Shown here piece by piece: positions 33,139-41,433 of a stretch of 64,000 nt of DNA. Origin of the DNA: Anaerolineae bacterium (lineage in GTDB: Bacteria > Chloroflexota > Anaerolineae > Anaerolineales > UBA4823); contig QOQU01000004.1 of assembly GCA_003327455.1 (NCBI GenBank), positions 326,042-390,041 on the forward strand. The letters are read 5' to 3'. The translations under genes and the position numbers were made by a program. Below the pieces are notes generated by a model. The model searched no databases, was not told where the DNA came from, and saw nothing but the letters and a program-made list of their open reading frames with translations. How positions within the stretch are numbered: the stretch's first letter is position 1; each line of letters opens with the position of its first letter.

Positions 33139-33912
33139 ATGCCAAAGGCTCTGGTCATTAACCCCAACACCTCTCCAACCATGACAGCCGAGATCGAAAC
33201 CACGGCGCGGCGAGTCTTTTGCGGCGAGTGGGAGTGTGAGGTCCGCCACGCCCCAGGCGGACCCGAATCGTTAGAATCCTGGTATGACTACCATCTTGCT
33301 ACGGTTTGTGTTCTTCCCCTGGTGCTCGAACCTCCGGAAGCAGTTGATGGGATTCTGTTAGCCTGTTTTGGCGACCCCGGCATCTTTGCCCTGAAGGAGA
33401 TCGCTCCTGTGCCGTTGATCGGTATTGCCGAAGCCTCGCTGTCGCTGGCTTTACTCCTGGGAGGAAAAATCGGCATCCTGGCGGGAATGCGCCGGGCGGT
33501 TGAGTTGATGGACAGCATGGTGCGCACCTATGGCTTAGAAGGTCGCTATGCCGGTTGTGAAGCCCTGGATATGCGGGTGCTCTCGTTCGATGCAGAACCC
33601 GAACGCACGCTGGATGCCCTTGTCGCTTGCGCCCAGCGCCTGCGCGGGCGCGGTGCAGAGGTCTTATTGCTGGGTTGTGCTGGCCTGACTGCCTTTGTCG
33701 AACGCTTTCAGGAGCGCATCGAACTGCCGGTTATAGACCCGGTTGAGGCTGGTTGCAGATTGTTGAAAGCCGTGGTCGAGCAGCGCTTAAGTGTCAGCCA
33801 TAGCGGCCTGTACAGTCGTCCGGCTGCGCAACGCTTGAATCACCTGGAAGCCTGCTTCAGCCCACCGCTGCAGGCGATCCTTGCTAAAGCCTATCCCAAC
33901 GCTGAAGAATAG
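33139..33912 (+). CDS. Asp/Glu/hydantoin racemase family protein
   Basis: A 257-residue cofactor-independent racemase with the two catalytic cysteines in place: ILLACFGDPG (Cys76) and LLLGCAGLTAF (Cys180). The opening LVINPNTSPTMTAEIE is the standard start of hydantoin racemases. It begins nine bases after hyuB, closing the operon. Its job is probably to interconvert D and L forms of the ring compound so that the hydantoinase can use both. Known family members also include Asp and allantoin racemases, so substrate remains open, but the combination supports hydantoin-like chemistry. Confidence 0.9.
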   Translation: MPKALVINPNTSPTMTAEIETTARRVFCGEWECEVRHAPGGPESLESWYDYHLATVCVLPLVLEPPEAVDGILLACFGDPGIFALKEIAPVPLIGIAEASLSLALLLGGKIGILAGMRRAVELMDSMVRTYGLEGRYAGCEALDMRVLSFDAEPERTLDALVACAQRLRGRGAEVLLLGCAGLTAFVERFQERIELPVIDPVEAGCRLLKAVVEQRLSVSHSGLYSRPAAQRLNHLEACFSPPLQAILAKAYPNAEE

Positions 33913-34252
33913 GGCATCCATCGGACTCCTCAACACCTAAATATCCAAAAGGTCAAAATTGGCCTCTCCGGCGGTTGCTTTAGCGTCTTAGTGATTCGAG
34001 AATTTGTCTCCACATCCTGGCTGGGCTGGCTAACGTAGAAAGGCTTAATGCCTTTGCCGAATTGGACCTGATGTTTGCGCGGATGAGCATCCGGTGGGTC
34101 CATTACCGTTCTACAGGCTTCGAAATCTGGATGAGGGCGAAATCCTTGCTTTTCAGAAAACTTGACTGTCCCATAGATACTTTCATGGGCTGATTTCTGT
34201 CGGCTAGCATTTCTCCCCTCCGATTATTTGCAATCCAATTATACTTGGAGCT
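33913..34252. other. Intergenic region, no gene found
   Basis: 340 bases between the racemase and the glycosyltransferase. No conserved frame, repeat or RNA structure was recognised. TATACT at 34240-34245 could be a -10 box, but it is only eight bases from the next start codon. Confidence 0.5.
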
Positions 34253-35407
34253 ATGCGTTTGCTCTTTCTTGCTGATGGACGATCTCCGATTGCTCTGAAC
34301 TGGCTGGCTTATTTCGCTGAAGCCGGGGATGAAGTCCATCTCGTTTCCCTGTATCCCTGTCAGCCGCAGGTACGCCTGGCTTCTCTGCGCTGGTTGAGAG
34401 TGCCTCTGCTGGGCAGTGAGCTGGCTGCTCAAGGCGTGCAGAGCAGCCTGTTGCGCCGTCTGTTTCCTGCCCGGTGGCGGACAAAATTGCGTCAATGGCT
34501 GGTGCCGCATGGCTTGCGCCGCCCGGCCGAAGAGCTACGCGGTTGGATCGAGCATCTCCAGCCCGATCTCGTTCATGCCATGCGCATCCCTTATGAAGGC
34601 ATGCTCGCCGCTCTGGCTGACCCTCCCAGTCCGCTTCTCATCTCGGTGTGGGGCAACGACCTGACCCTACATGTGGCGCGTAGCAGACTGATTGGCAAAT
34701 TGACCCGCCAGACTCTGGAGCGGGCAAACGCCCTGCATACGGATTGTCAGCGGGATCAGCGCCTGGCAGTAACGTGGGGCTTTGCCACCCAGCGCCCGGC
34801 CATCGTTCTACCCGGTGCCGGCGGCGTGCAGCGCGATCTCTTCTATCCCATCCAATCTTCGAGTCCTCAAGCGCTGGTGGTGAATCCGCGCGGTTTACGG
34901 GCTTATGTGCGCAACGACACTTTTTTCGGCGCCATCCCGCTCGTGTGGCGCGCCTTGCCGCAGGTCCGCTTTCTCTGCCCCGCCATGCAGGGCGAAGCCG
35001 AAGCCGAACGCTGGCTACGGCGTGAGAAGATCGGGGAGATCGTTGAACTATTGCCACGTTTGAGCCGCGCTCAAATGGCGGGCCTGTTTCAACAGGCAAC
35101 CGTAACGGTTTCGATCACCGAGCATGATGGCACGCCGAATACCCTGTTGGAGGCCATGGCTTGTGGCAGTTTCCCCGTTGCCGGAGACCTGGAGCCCCTG
35201 CGAGAGTGGATCGTTCCAGGGCGCAATGGGGATCTGGTACCGCCCGATGATCGGCAGGCGTTGGCTGAGGCGATTATCCATGCTCTGAAAGATGAGGCAT
35301 ACCGCAATCAAGCCCGCCAGATCAATCAAGCCCTGATCGACGAACGGGCAGACTATGCCAGGGTGATGCCTCAGGCGAGGCATTTTTATCAGCAGTTGTT
35401 GAATTAA
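34253..35407 (+). CDS. Family 4 glycosyltransferase (GT-B)
   Basis: A 384-residue GT-B enzyme. The N-terminal domain begins MRLLFLADGRSPIALNWLAY and the C-terminal donor-binding domain contains SITEHDGTPNTLLEAMACGS, with the E-x7-E motif used to bind a nucleotide sugar, followed by LEPLREWIVPGRNGDLVPPD. Such enzymes transfer sugars to lipids or glycans of the cell surface. No other polysaccharide genes are close (galE is 16 kb away), so acceptor and donor are unknown. There is no convincing ribosome binding site beyond TTGGAG nine bases ahead of ATG. Confidence 0.9.
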   Translation: MRLLFLADGRSPIALNWLAYFAEAGDEVHLVSLYPCQPQVRLASLRWLRVPLLGSELAAQGVQSSLLRRLFPARWRTKLRQWLVPHGLRRPAEELRGWIEHLQPDLVHAMRIPYEGMLAALADPPSPLLISVWGNDLTLHVARSRLIGKLTRQTLERANALHTDCQRDQRLAVTWGFATQRPAIVLPGAGGVQRDLFYPIQSSSPQALVVNPRGLRAYVRNDTFFGAIPLVWRALPQVRFLCPAMQGEAEAERWLRREKIGEIVELLPRLSRAQMAGLFQQATVTVSITEHDGTPNTLLEAMACGSFPVAGDLEPLREWIVPGRNGDLVPPDDRQALAEAIIHALKDEAYRNQARQINQALIDERADYARVMPQARHFYQQLLN

Positions 35408-35470
35408 TCGCCTGGGCTTCTGGGCTTCAGGCATCCCGTCCGAACATCCGCGTCCCGTACCCTCTGGGGA

Positions 35471-35679
35471 CTCAGGCGTCTCGCCTGAGAACACCCCTCC
35501 CCTGAGGGCTCAGGCGTCTCGCCTGAGAGCACCCCTCCCCTGGGGACTCAGGCATCTCGCCTGAGAACACCCCTCCCCTGGGGACTCAGGCATCTCGCCT
35601 GAGAACACCCCTCCCCTGAGGACTCAGGCGTCTCGCCTGAGAACACCCCTCCCCTGGGGACTCAGGCATCTCGCCTGAG
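35471..35679. repeat. Tandem palindromic repeat, family B (six units of 38 bases)
   Basis: The palindrome CTCAGGCGTCTCGCCTGAG (or with CATC) starts at 35471, 35509, 35547, 35585, 35623 and 35661, an exact 38-base period. The 19 bases between palindromes (AACACCCCTCCCCTGGGGA type) are also conserved, so this is a simple tandem repeat. A degenerate copy lies at 35410-35455 and relatives at 23944-24040. Confidence 0.92.
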
Positions 35680-35915
35680 AGTATATCGCCCGATAAACAC
35701 CAAAAGCTTCTCTGCCTGTCAGGGTATAAAACTTCCTTTCGCCATCCTTCGATCTATCGGGCGAGGCGCCCGAAGCCCAGGTGAGTGGAAAACATTCCTC
35801 TCGCCCGAAGAAATACAACCGAAGGTTTCTGTGCTCGTCAGGGCGCGAAATGCCCTCAAGCCAGCGGGCGAGACGCACGTGCGGGTAAGGAGTATACCGC
35901 CACGCTTGCCTGGTC
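35680..35915. other. Intergenic region with scattered hairpin relics
   Basis: This stretch contains two GCCCGA-type arms (GGGCGAGGCGCCCGAAGCCC near 35759), two CTGTCAGGG/CTCGTCAGGG phrases, and near 35895 a truncated family A palindrome. No gene can be supported. It lies downstream of both flanking genes, which converge on it. Confidence 0.5.
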
Positions 35916-36662
35916 CTACGGGGCAGGGTATCCCACCGGGATCAGATAGAGTGGCTGATGATCGGCGGGCAAATGGAGCGCTTCCTGGACACCAGCGTCG
36001 TAAAACGCGCCGATCGGTACACTGCCCAAACCCAGAGCGGTGGCTTGCAAGAGGAGATTTTGAGCAGCATGCCCAACTTCGATATGGACATAGCGCGGGC
36101 TGCGCTGTTTGCCGTATTTGGCCTCGGTGCGCTCATACACAGCAGTGAGGACAAAAACCGCCGGAGCCTGCACGATGGCATCCTGGCGCAGGGAAACGGC
36201 GTGTAGAGCGGGGCGAAAGTCGCCTTCCCGCCAGCGGCTGAGGGTGTGCTTTTGCGGATCATAGTGATACACCCCCTGCGGGAGAAGAACATAAACCTCT
36301 AACGGATAGAGGGCGCCGGCTGAAGGCGCTGTACGTAAGCCATCCGGGTGGGTAATCCCCTGCGTTGCCCAACAAAGCTGGCTGAGTTGTTCGAGGCTTA
36401 AAGGCTCAGGACGAAACTGGCGCACCGAGCGGCGTTTCGCCAGAGTTTCTTCTAAGCTGATTGTGCCCTGCAAGCGAGGTGGCGGAAGCGGTATAGTGGG
36501 GGTGTCTGGCAGGGTTGCGGACGATTGCCCGTCTGGCTGGCTGGCGGACGATTTGACGATTGGCGTTGGGCTCGGGTTGGGTTTCTCGCTCCAACGCCAG
36601 GCCGTGCAGGCAGCGATACCGCTGACCAGAAATAAAACCACCAGTTGCCCCAAGATGTTCAT
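35916..36662 (-). CDS. SagB-type nitroreductase-like lipoprotein
   Basis: A 248-residue protein with a lipoprotein signal (LVVLFLVSGIAACTAW, Cys about residue 19), a Pro/Ser linker, and a C-terminal FMN-type nitroreductase domain: LAKRRSVRQFRPEPLSLEQL, QGITHPDGLRTAPSAGALYP, and HIEVGHAAQNLLLQATALGL followed by GSVPIGAF. The TAPSAGALYPLEVY segment is the signature of the SagB/ThcOx dehydrogenase branch, in which azoline rings of RiPPs are oxidised, though many solo members have no known substrate. Being outside the membrane is unusual for a SagB-like protein. It begins five bases after lpd, so the two are co-transcribed. Confidence 0.85.
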   Translation of the reverse strand: MNILGQLVVLFLVSGIAACTAWRWSEKPNPSPTPIVKSSASQPDGQSSATLPDTPTIPLPPPRLQGTISLEETLAKRRSVRQFRPEPLSLEQLSQLCWATQGITHPDGLRTAPSAGALYPLEVYVLLPQGVYHYDPQKHTLSRWREGDFRPALHAVSLRQDAIVQAPAVFVLTAVYERTEAKYGKQRSPRYVHIEVGHAAQNLLLQATALGLGSVPIGAFYDAGVQEALHLPADHQPLYLIPVGYPAP

Positions 36663-36667
36663 GGCTT

Positions 36668-38065
36668 TTAGATGTGAATCGGTTGCCCCTCTACCCCATG
36701 GGCGGCCTCCATCAGGACTTCGCTCAGGGTGGGGTGAGCATGGACGTTGCGGGCGATTTCATGGGCGGTCAGTTCCATCATCTGGGCGATGGTCAATTCA
36801 GGCAGCAACTCGGTGACTTCGGGTCCGATCAGATGGGCGCCAAGGATTTCACCGTATCTGGCATCGCTGATGATCTTCACCCAGCCGCTCGATTCGCCCA
36901 GACCCAGGGCTTTGCCGTTCGCCTGGAAGGGAAAACGCCCAACTTTTATCTCGTATCCCTGCTCCTTTGCCTGCGCTTCGGTCAAACCAAACGAAGCCAC
37001 CTGAGGTTGACAGTAGGTGGCACGAGGCATGTTCGTGTAATTCAGCTTTACCGTTTCAACGCCGGCAATGTTTTCGGCACACACAATCCCTTGCGCCGAA
37101 CCAACATGGGCAAGCATCAACTTGGCGGTTACATCGCCAATTGCCCAAATGCCGGGCACATTGGTCGCCATGCGATCATCAATTTCGATGGCTCCTCGAG
37201 CATCGAGTTTCACGCCCAGCTCCTCCAACCCTAAATTGCGACTGTTGGGCTTAAAACCAATCGCCACCAGGGCTTGCTCTGCTTCCAGGGTCTTCTCGCC
37301 TTCCGAACTGGAAACACGCACCACCGCCTTTCCATCCCTGACCTCGATGCCTTCAACGCGATGACCGGGCAGGGTTTTGATCTTACGCTTATTGAGGGCT
37401 TTGGTCAGTTCGGCACTCACTTCTTCATCTTCCAGCGGCAGGATGCGCGGTAGCATTTCGACAATCGTCACCTCACTGCCGTAGGAGTTCCAGATGGTGG
37501 CGAATTCCACTCCAATTGCCCCTGCGCCGATAATAACCGCCGATTGTGGCAGCTTTTCCTGTAAGATGGCTTCATGGTAGGTCACAACCACCTCGCCATC
37601 CACCGTCCAGCCTGGAGGAATGGCGACATTGGCTCCTGTTGCGACAACAATGTTCGAAGCGGTATAAGTTTTCGTCGCGCCACGATCATCGGTTACTGCC
37701 ACGCTGTCCCGGGCAGTCAGTCTTGCGCTACCCATGATAACCTCAATGTTGTTCTTTTTCATCAGGAAACCAACCCCCCTGGTCAGGCGCGCCGAGACCT
37801 GGCGGCTACGTTTGACTGCTGCACTGTAATCGAGTTGCAGGTTCTCGAAGGAAAAGCCAAATTCTTTGCCGCCCTCGCGCAACAGGTGAGCAATCTCAGC
37901 GTTGCGCAAGAGTGCCTTGGAGGGGATACAGCCCACATTCAAACATACGCCCCCCAGCCACTGTTTATCGACGACTGCGGTTTTCAGACCCAGTTGAGCG
38001 GCGCGGATGGCACACACATATCCGGCTGGCCCGGCACCGATGACGAGCACATCATAATCAGCCAT
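36668..38065 (-). CDS. lpdA: Dihydrolipoyl dehydrogenase
   Basis: The 465-residue E3 flavoenzyme reoxidises dihydrolipoamide with NAD+. It has the FAD motif DVLVIGAGPAGYVCAIRAAQ, the redox disulfide GGVCLNVGCIPSKAL, a second nucleotide-binding motif IIGAGAIGVEFA, the FAD-binding AIGDV segment, and the C-terminal HAHPTLSEVLMEAAHG with the catalytic His-Glu dyad of the partner subunit. AAGGAGT precedes the ATG and TATAAT lies at 38106-38111 on the reverse strand. No E1 or E2 genes are nearby, so it may serve a complex encoded elsewhere. The SagB-like lipoprotein follows in the same operon. Confidence 0.95.
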   Translation of the reverse strand: MADYDVLVIGAGPAGYVCAIRAAQLGLKTAVVDKQWLGGVCLNVGCIPSKALLRNAEIAHLLREGGKEFGFSFENLQLDYSAAVKRSRQVSARLTRGVGFLMKKNNIEVIMGSARLTARDSVAVTDDRGATKTYTASNIVVATGANVAIPPGWTVDGEVVVTYHEAILQEKLPQSAVIIGAGAIGVEFATIWNSYGSEVTIVEMLPRILPLEDEEVSAELTKALNKRKIKTLPGHRVEGIEVRDGKAVVRVSSSEGEKTLEAEQALVAIGFKPNSRNLGLEELGVKLDARGAIEIDDRMATNVPGIWAIGDVTAKLMLAHVGSAQGIVCAENIAGVETVKLNYTNMPRATYCQPQVASFGLTEAQAKEQGYEIKVGRFPFQANGKALGLGESSGWVKIISDARYGEILGAHLIGPEVTELLPELTIAQMMELTAHEIARNVHAHPTLSEVLMEAAHGVEGQPIHI

Positions 38066-38157
38066 AACTTACTCCTTATTCGTGGGAAATGCGATGAACG
38101 AGGGTATTATAACCTGACTTTGACACCTGAGGGAAATCTAGCTCCCAGGCACCCCTA

Positions 38158-38166
38158 TGTTATAAT
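38158..38166 (+). promoter_or_regulatory. Extended -10 promoter of the MntA-HepT pair
   Basis: TGTTATAAT is an extended -10 box about 90 bases before the mntA ATG at 38256. The leader between them holds nothing recognisable. Confidence 0.5.
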
Positions 38167-38255
38167 CCACTCAACCTTTTCATTCGATCGAGGCCTCCCT
38201 GTGCGAGCAAGCAAAGCAATCGATTCCTGCGCAGCCCTGATTGGGAGTTAAGCCG

Positions 38256-38672
38256 ATGCAACCATTACAACAACTTCAGAAAATTTGTGAGCAATTTTCG
38301 ATCGACGTCCTGTATGTTTTTGGCAGTCGCAGTCAGGAGGCCGCGCACTTTTTGTTGGAAGGACAACCTATGCCAGAGCGCGCCAGTGATCTGGATGTGG
38401 GCATCCTGCCGGGGCGACCGCTCTCCGCGCGCGAGAAAGTTGAGTTAATGATCGCTCTGGAAGATCTATTTGACGTCAATCGAGTCGATCTGGTCTCATT
38501 ACCGGATGCAGATCCCTTTCTGGCGGCAAACATCGTGCGTGGGGAACGCCTCTTTGCCCGCGATTCCTATCAGGCAGATCAATATGAGTTATACATCTAC
38601 CGCCGCGCAGGAGATTTAATTCCTCTCGAACGGGAACGGCTGGCTCTAATAGAAAAAAGGTTGAAACGATGA
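38256..38672 (+). CDS. MntA-like nucleotidyltransferase antitoxin
   Basis: ATG 38256 is preferred since GGGAG precedes it; a TTG five codons upstream is the alternative. The 138-residue pol-beta-type protein has the active-site VLYVFGSRSQEAAHFLLEGQ, then ASDLDVGIL; the usual ten-residue gap between Gly-Ser and the DxD is stretched to about 20, an insertion that is unusual. The third acidic residue is in NRVDLVSL. Known MntA proteins AMPylate a Tyr of the HEPN toxin to silence it. ATGA overlap with the next gene, a HEPN protein, fits this system. Confidence 0.85.
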   Translation: MQPLQQLQKICEQFSIDVLYVFGSRSQEAAHFLLEGQPMPERASDLDVGILPGRPLSAREKVELMIALEDLFDVNRVDLVSLPDADPFLAANIVRGERLFARDSYQADQYELYIYRRAGDLIPLERERLALIEKRLKR

Positions 38673-39124
38673 ACCGAAAAATATCCCGACGCATTCTTCA
38701 AGATCGTCTCATCTATGTCGAGCAAATGATCGAAAAAATCACTGCCCTGCCTCTTGAAGATCGCACCGCCTTTTTCTCCGATGAGCGCAATATTTGGACG
38801 GTAGAGTCCTGTTTACGAAGAGCTTTGGAAGCTTTACTGGATGCCGGGCGGCATATTTTGGCAAAAGGCTTTGGGGTTGGCGTTACTGAATACAAACAAG
38901 TTGCACACGAGTTAGGTCGCCTGGGCGTCTTGAGCGTCGAAGAGCAACATCTCTTACGGATCCTGGCCGGGTATCGCAATCGCATGGTGCATTTCTACTT
39001 CGAAATCGGTCAGGATGAACTCTATGAAATTGCCAGAACCCATCTAGATGATCTACGCAGAGTGGCTTCGGCGCTATCCAACTGGGCACACAGCCATCCA
39101 GAAAATGTTATAGAAGACCTTTAA
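38669..39124 (+). CDS. HepT-like HEPN ribonuclease toxin (DUF86)
   Basis: A 151-residue all-helical protein that overlaps the nucleotidyltransferase gene by four bases. The HEPN active site R-x4-H is in LAGYRNRMVHFYFEIG (RNRMVHFY), and Tyr of HFY is the residue AMPylated by MntA in characterised pairs. The upper helices (LQDRLIYVEQMIEKI and RRALEALLDAGRHILA) make the dimer. HepT toxins cut or block RNA in phage-infected or stressed cells. The pair is a type VII toxin-antitoxin module of the MntA-HepT kind. Confidence 0.9.
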   Translation: MNRKISRRILQDRLIYVEQMIEKITALPLEDRTAFFSDERNIWTVESCLRRALEALLDAGRHILAKGFGVGVTEYKQVAHELGRLGVLSVEEQHLLRILAGYRNRMVHFYFEIGQDELYEIARTHLDDLRRVASALSNWAHSHPENVIEDL

Positions 39125-39145
39125 TCTACACCACAAGAGGAGAGT

Positions 39146-39436
39146 ATGAGCGCTTACGTCATTGTCGATATCGAGGTAACGGATCCGGTGGGATATGAAG
39201 AGTACAAACGCCTGGCTGCCCCAACGGTTGCCCAATATGGCGGCAAATATCTTGCCCGCGGCGGAGCAACCGAAGTCCTGGAGGGTGAATGGCAGCCCAA
39301 ACGGCTGGTGATCCTGGAATTTGAAAACATGGAACGGGCTAAGGCGTGGTTGAATTCGACCGAATATCAACCCGCCAGGGAGCTACGCCATCGCTACGCC
39401 CGCTCGAATATGGTCGTCGTAGCCGGCGTTGAGTAA
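39146..39436 (+). CDS. DUF1330 family protein
   Basis: The 96-residue protein begins MSAYVIVDIEVTDPVGYEEY and contains YGGKYLARGGATEVLEGEW and RLVILEFENMERAKAWLNST, the standard sequence of DUF1330, a ferredoxin-like dimeric alpha-beta barrel related to antibiotic-biosynthesis monooxygenase folds. No enzymatic activity is established for the family. GAGGAGAG precedes the ATG. It follows the toxin-antitoxin pair but is probably independent. Confidence 0.92.
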   Translation: MSAYVIVDIEVTDPVGYEEYKRLAAPTVAQYGGKYLARGGATEVLEGEWQPKRLVILEFENMERAKAWLNSTEYQPARELRHRYARSNMVVVAGVE

Positions 39437-39517
39437 AATTCCGCCAGGCTCGCAATTGAGACGCTCCAACGCTACCTTTTTACGGTATAATTTATCCACA
39501 CGGAAAGCGAGGTGCAG

Positions 39518-39748
39518 ATGAGCGAGAGCAAAACCCGGTCACAAAAGCCGTTCGAAGCGTGCATTCCCGAAGAAGCCCGCCAACACCTGCGCGCCGCCGG
39601 CAAGGAATTGCGCAAGAGCGTGGCAGCGCTCCTGCCGGAAGGTTTTGTCACTCACCAAAAACAAGCGCGCAAAGAGATGTTGTTGGCCTGGCGCAGCCTG
39701 ATCGACGCCGCGCTCGAACGTCTGGAAGAGAGTGAATCGAAAGCTTAG
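39518..39748 (+). CDS. Small helical hypothetical protein
   Basis: ATG 39518 has GAGG upstream and a TATAAT box at 39486-39491; an in-frame ATG two codons earlier is also possible. The 76-residue product is charged and predicted helical (PEEARQHLRAAGKELRKSVA, then RKEMLLAWRSLIDAALERLE). The family is not recognised with certainty; small proteins like this are common in Chloroflexota. It has no signal or membrane span. It overlaps the convergent kinase gene by four bases. Confidence 0.65.
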   Translation: MSESKTRSQKPFEACIPEEARQHLRAAGKELRKSVAALLPEGFVTHQKQARKEMLLAWRSLIDAALERLEESESKA

Positions 39749-41418
39749 CGCTTTTGCCCGAGTGACCAGAGAAATAGCAAGGCGGCAAAGGCGAGGCACA
39801 CAGCACCGCCTATCTCCGCGCCGTTGATCAGCAAGACGATTCCTCCCAGAAAGAAAACACCCCCCATCCAGGCATAATACAGCCGCTGCAGGGCTTTCTC
39901 CAGGCGCAGAAATTGTTCTTCCAGGCGCGGCGCCTGGACATTCAGGCTGCCACTTTCTGCCAGTTGCAAAACGCGATCGGCGCGGCCTGGCAGGGCAAGG
40001 AGAAGGCGAAGCCAATCGCCAGCATCCATCAGCCAGTCCCGCCAATTTGAGGTAGCCTCGTCGGCGATGAGTTTTTCGGCATAAGGCTGAAGCTGAAACC
40101 AGACGTTGAAATTGGGATCTAAACCGGTACACATGCCGGAGAGAATAGCAACCGTGCGGCCCAGCAACAACAGGTTATGGGGAACCTGGAAGGGCATCTC
40201 GTAGAGCAGTTGGCGAAACTGCAGGGCAAAACGCATCATTTCGGCATGGCTGATCTGGGTAAGCTCGCGCATGTTCATCCCCCAATACCGCTCAAAAAGC
40301 TGGGCTTCAGCCTCCTCGATGAGCTTCAGGTCAGCGCCTGGCAAGATGATCTTCATCGCCTGGAACACCCGCACGACACGGGCTGCGTCGCGCGTCCCAA
40401 CCGCAATCAGCAACTCACGCAAGTTATGGCGCAAAGAGTCGGGCACAACCCCAGCCATACCAAAATCGACAAAGGTCAAGCGCCAGGTCATATCTTCCTC
40501 TGTGGCGGGCGATACAGGGGTCACAAATAGATTGCCCGGATGGGGGTCGGCGTGAAAAAAACCATCCTCGAAAATCTGTTGCAGATAGGTATCCAAAAGT
40601 TCTCTGGCGACTTCAGCGGGATCAATCCCCGCCTGACGGATGGCATCATAATCGGTGATCTTGATGGCGTAAACATCTTCGAGGGTTAACACCTTTTGGG
40701 TGGTCAATTCCCAGATCACGCGCGGTACATGCACCCGTTTGCGGTTACGGAAGTTGGCTGCAAAGGTTTCAGCGTTGCGCCCCTCGGCGAGGTAATCCAC
40801 TTCCTGACGGATGGTGGCGGAAAATTCCTCAACCAGGGCGGGGATATCAGCCCGACGGCGGATCGGCTGATAGCGCTCCAGCCAGCCTCCAAAGCGTCTT
40901 AAGGCGCGCAAATCCACCTCGATCAGGCTCTCGATATAAGGGCGCTGGATTTTGACAACGACTTTCCGAAATTGGGCAGCCTGAGGCGCATCGGCGTGCA
41001 GGGTTGCGCGATGCACCTGCCCCAGCGAGGCGGCTGCCAGCGGCGCAGGATCAAATTCGGCAAAAAGCTGTTCGAGCGGCGCGCCCAATTCTGCTTCTGC
41101 CAGTTGGCGAATCACCTCAAAATCTTCCGGCGGCACTTCGTCCTGTAAGTCGGCTAACTCATCGGTTGCCTCCGGTGGCAAGACGTCCAAACGGGAAGAT
41201 AGAAACTGCCCCACTTTGATCATCACGCCCCCCAATTGCACCGCCAGAGCGCGGAACTCGCGCGCTGCGTTGCGAATGCGCTGCCTGCGCGTGCGGCGGG
41301 TAATCGCCCGCAAACCCAGGCGCGGCAGCAGAATCTCCCAAAAGATAAAATTCAAGGTCTGGCGGGTGAAAAATGCCATAATGCGCCGGTAACGCGCTTG
41401 CAGACGAGCTTCATCCAT
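39745..41418 (-). CDS. ABC1/AarF/UbiB-family atypical kinase
   Basis: A 557-residue protein-kinase-like ATPase thought to help extract or handle quinone intermediates and isoprenoids at membranes. The Ala-rich loop LAAASLGQVHRATL, ion-pair Lys in VVVKIQRPYI, catalytic ADPHPGNLFVTP, and metal-binding FVDFGMAGVVP are present. The N-terminal KxGQ motif reads MIKVGQFLSSR. Two hydrophobic segments close the protein (GVFFLGGIVLLINGA, VCLAFAALLFLWSL), forming a membrane hairpin. It is followed upstream by recJ on the same strand, 15 bases apart, though function does not obviously connect them. Confidence 0.93.
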   Translation of the reverse strand: MDEARLQARYRRIMAFFTRQTLNFIFWEILLPRLGLRAITRRTRRQRIRNAAREFRALAVQLGGVMIKVGQFLSSRLDVLPPEATDELADLQDEVPPEDFEVIRQLAEAELGAPLEQLFAEFDPAPLAAASLGQVHRATLHADAPQAAQFRKVVVKIQRPYIESLIEVDLRALRRFGGWLERYQPIRRRADIPALVEEFSATIRQEVDYLAEGRNAETFAANFRNRKRVHVPRVIWELTTQKVLTLEDVYAIKITDYDAIRQAGIDPAEVARELLDTYLQQIFEDGFFHADPHPGNLFVTPVSPATEEDMTWRLTFVDFGMAGVVPDSLRHNLRELLIAVGTRDAARVVRVFQAMKIILPGADLKLIEEAEAQLFERYWGMNMRELTQISHAEMMRFALQFRQLLYEMPFQVPHNLLLLGRTVAILSGMCTGLDPNFNVWFQLQPYAEKLIADEATSNWRDWLMDAGDWLRLLLALPGRADRVLQLAESGSLNVQAPRLEEQFLRLEKALQRLYYAWMGGVFFLGGIVLLINGAEIGGAVCLAFAALLFLWSLGQKR

Positions 41419-41433
41419 GACGCCAAAACCCTG

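Noticed and set aside
35471..35679. CRISPR-like regular array
   Set aside because: The period is a constant 38 bases, but the segments between palindromes are also conserved, so there are no unique spacers, and no cas genes are near.
35916..36662. Thiazole/oxazole-modified peptide cluster around the SagB-like gene
   Set aside because: No YcaO, E1-like or precursor gene is nearby; the neighbour is lpd.
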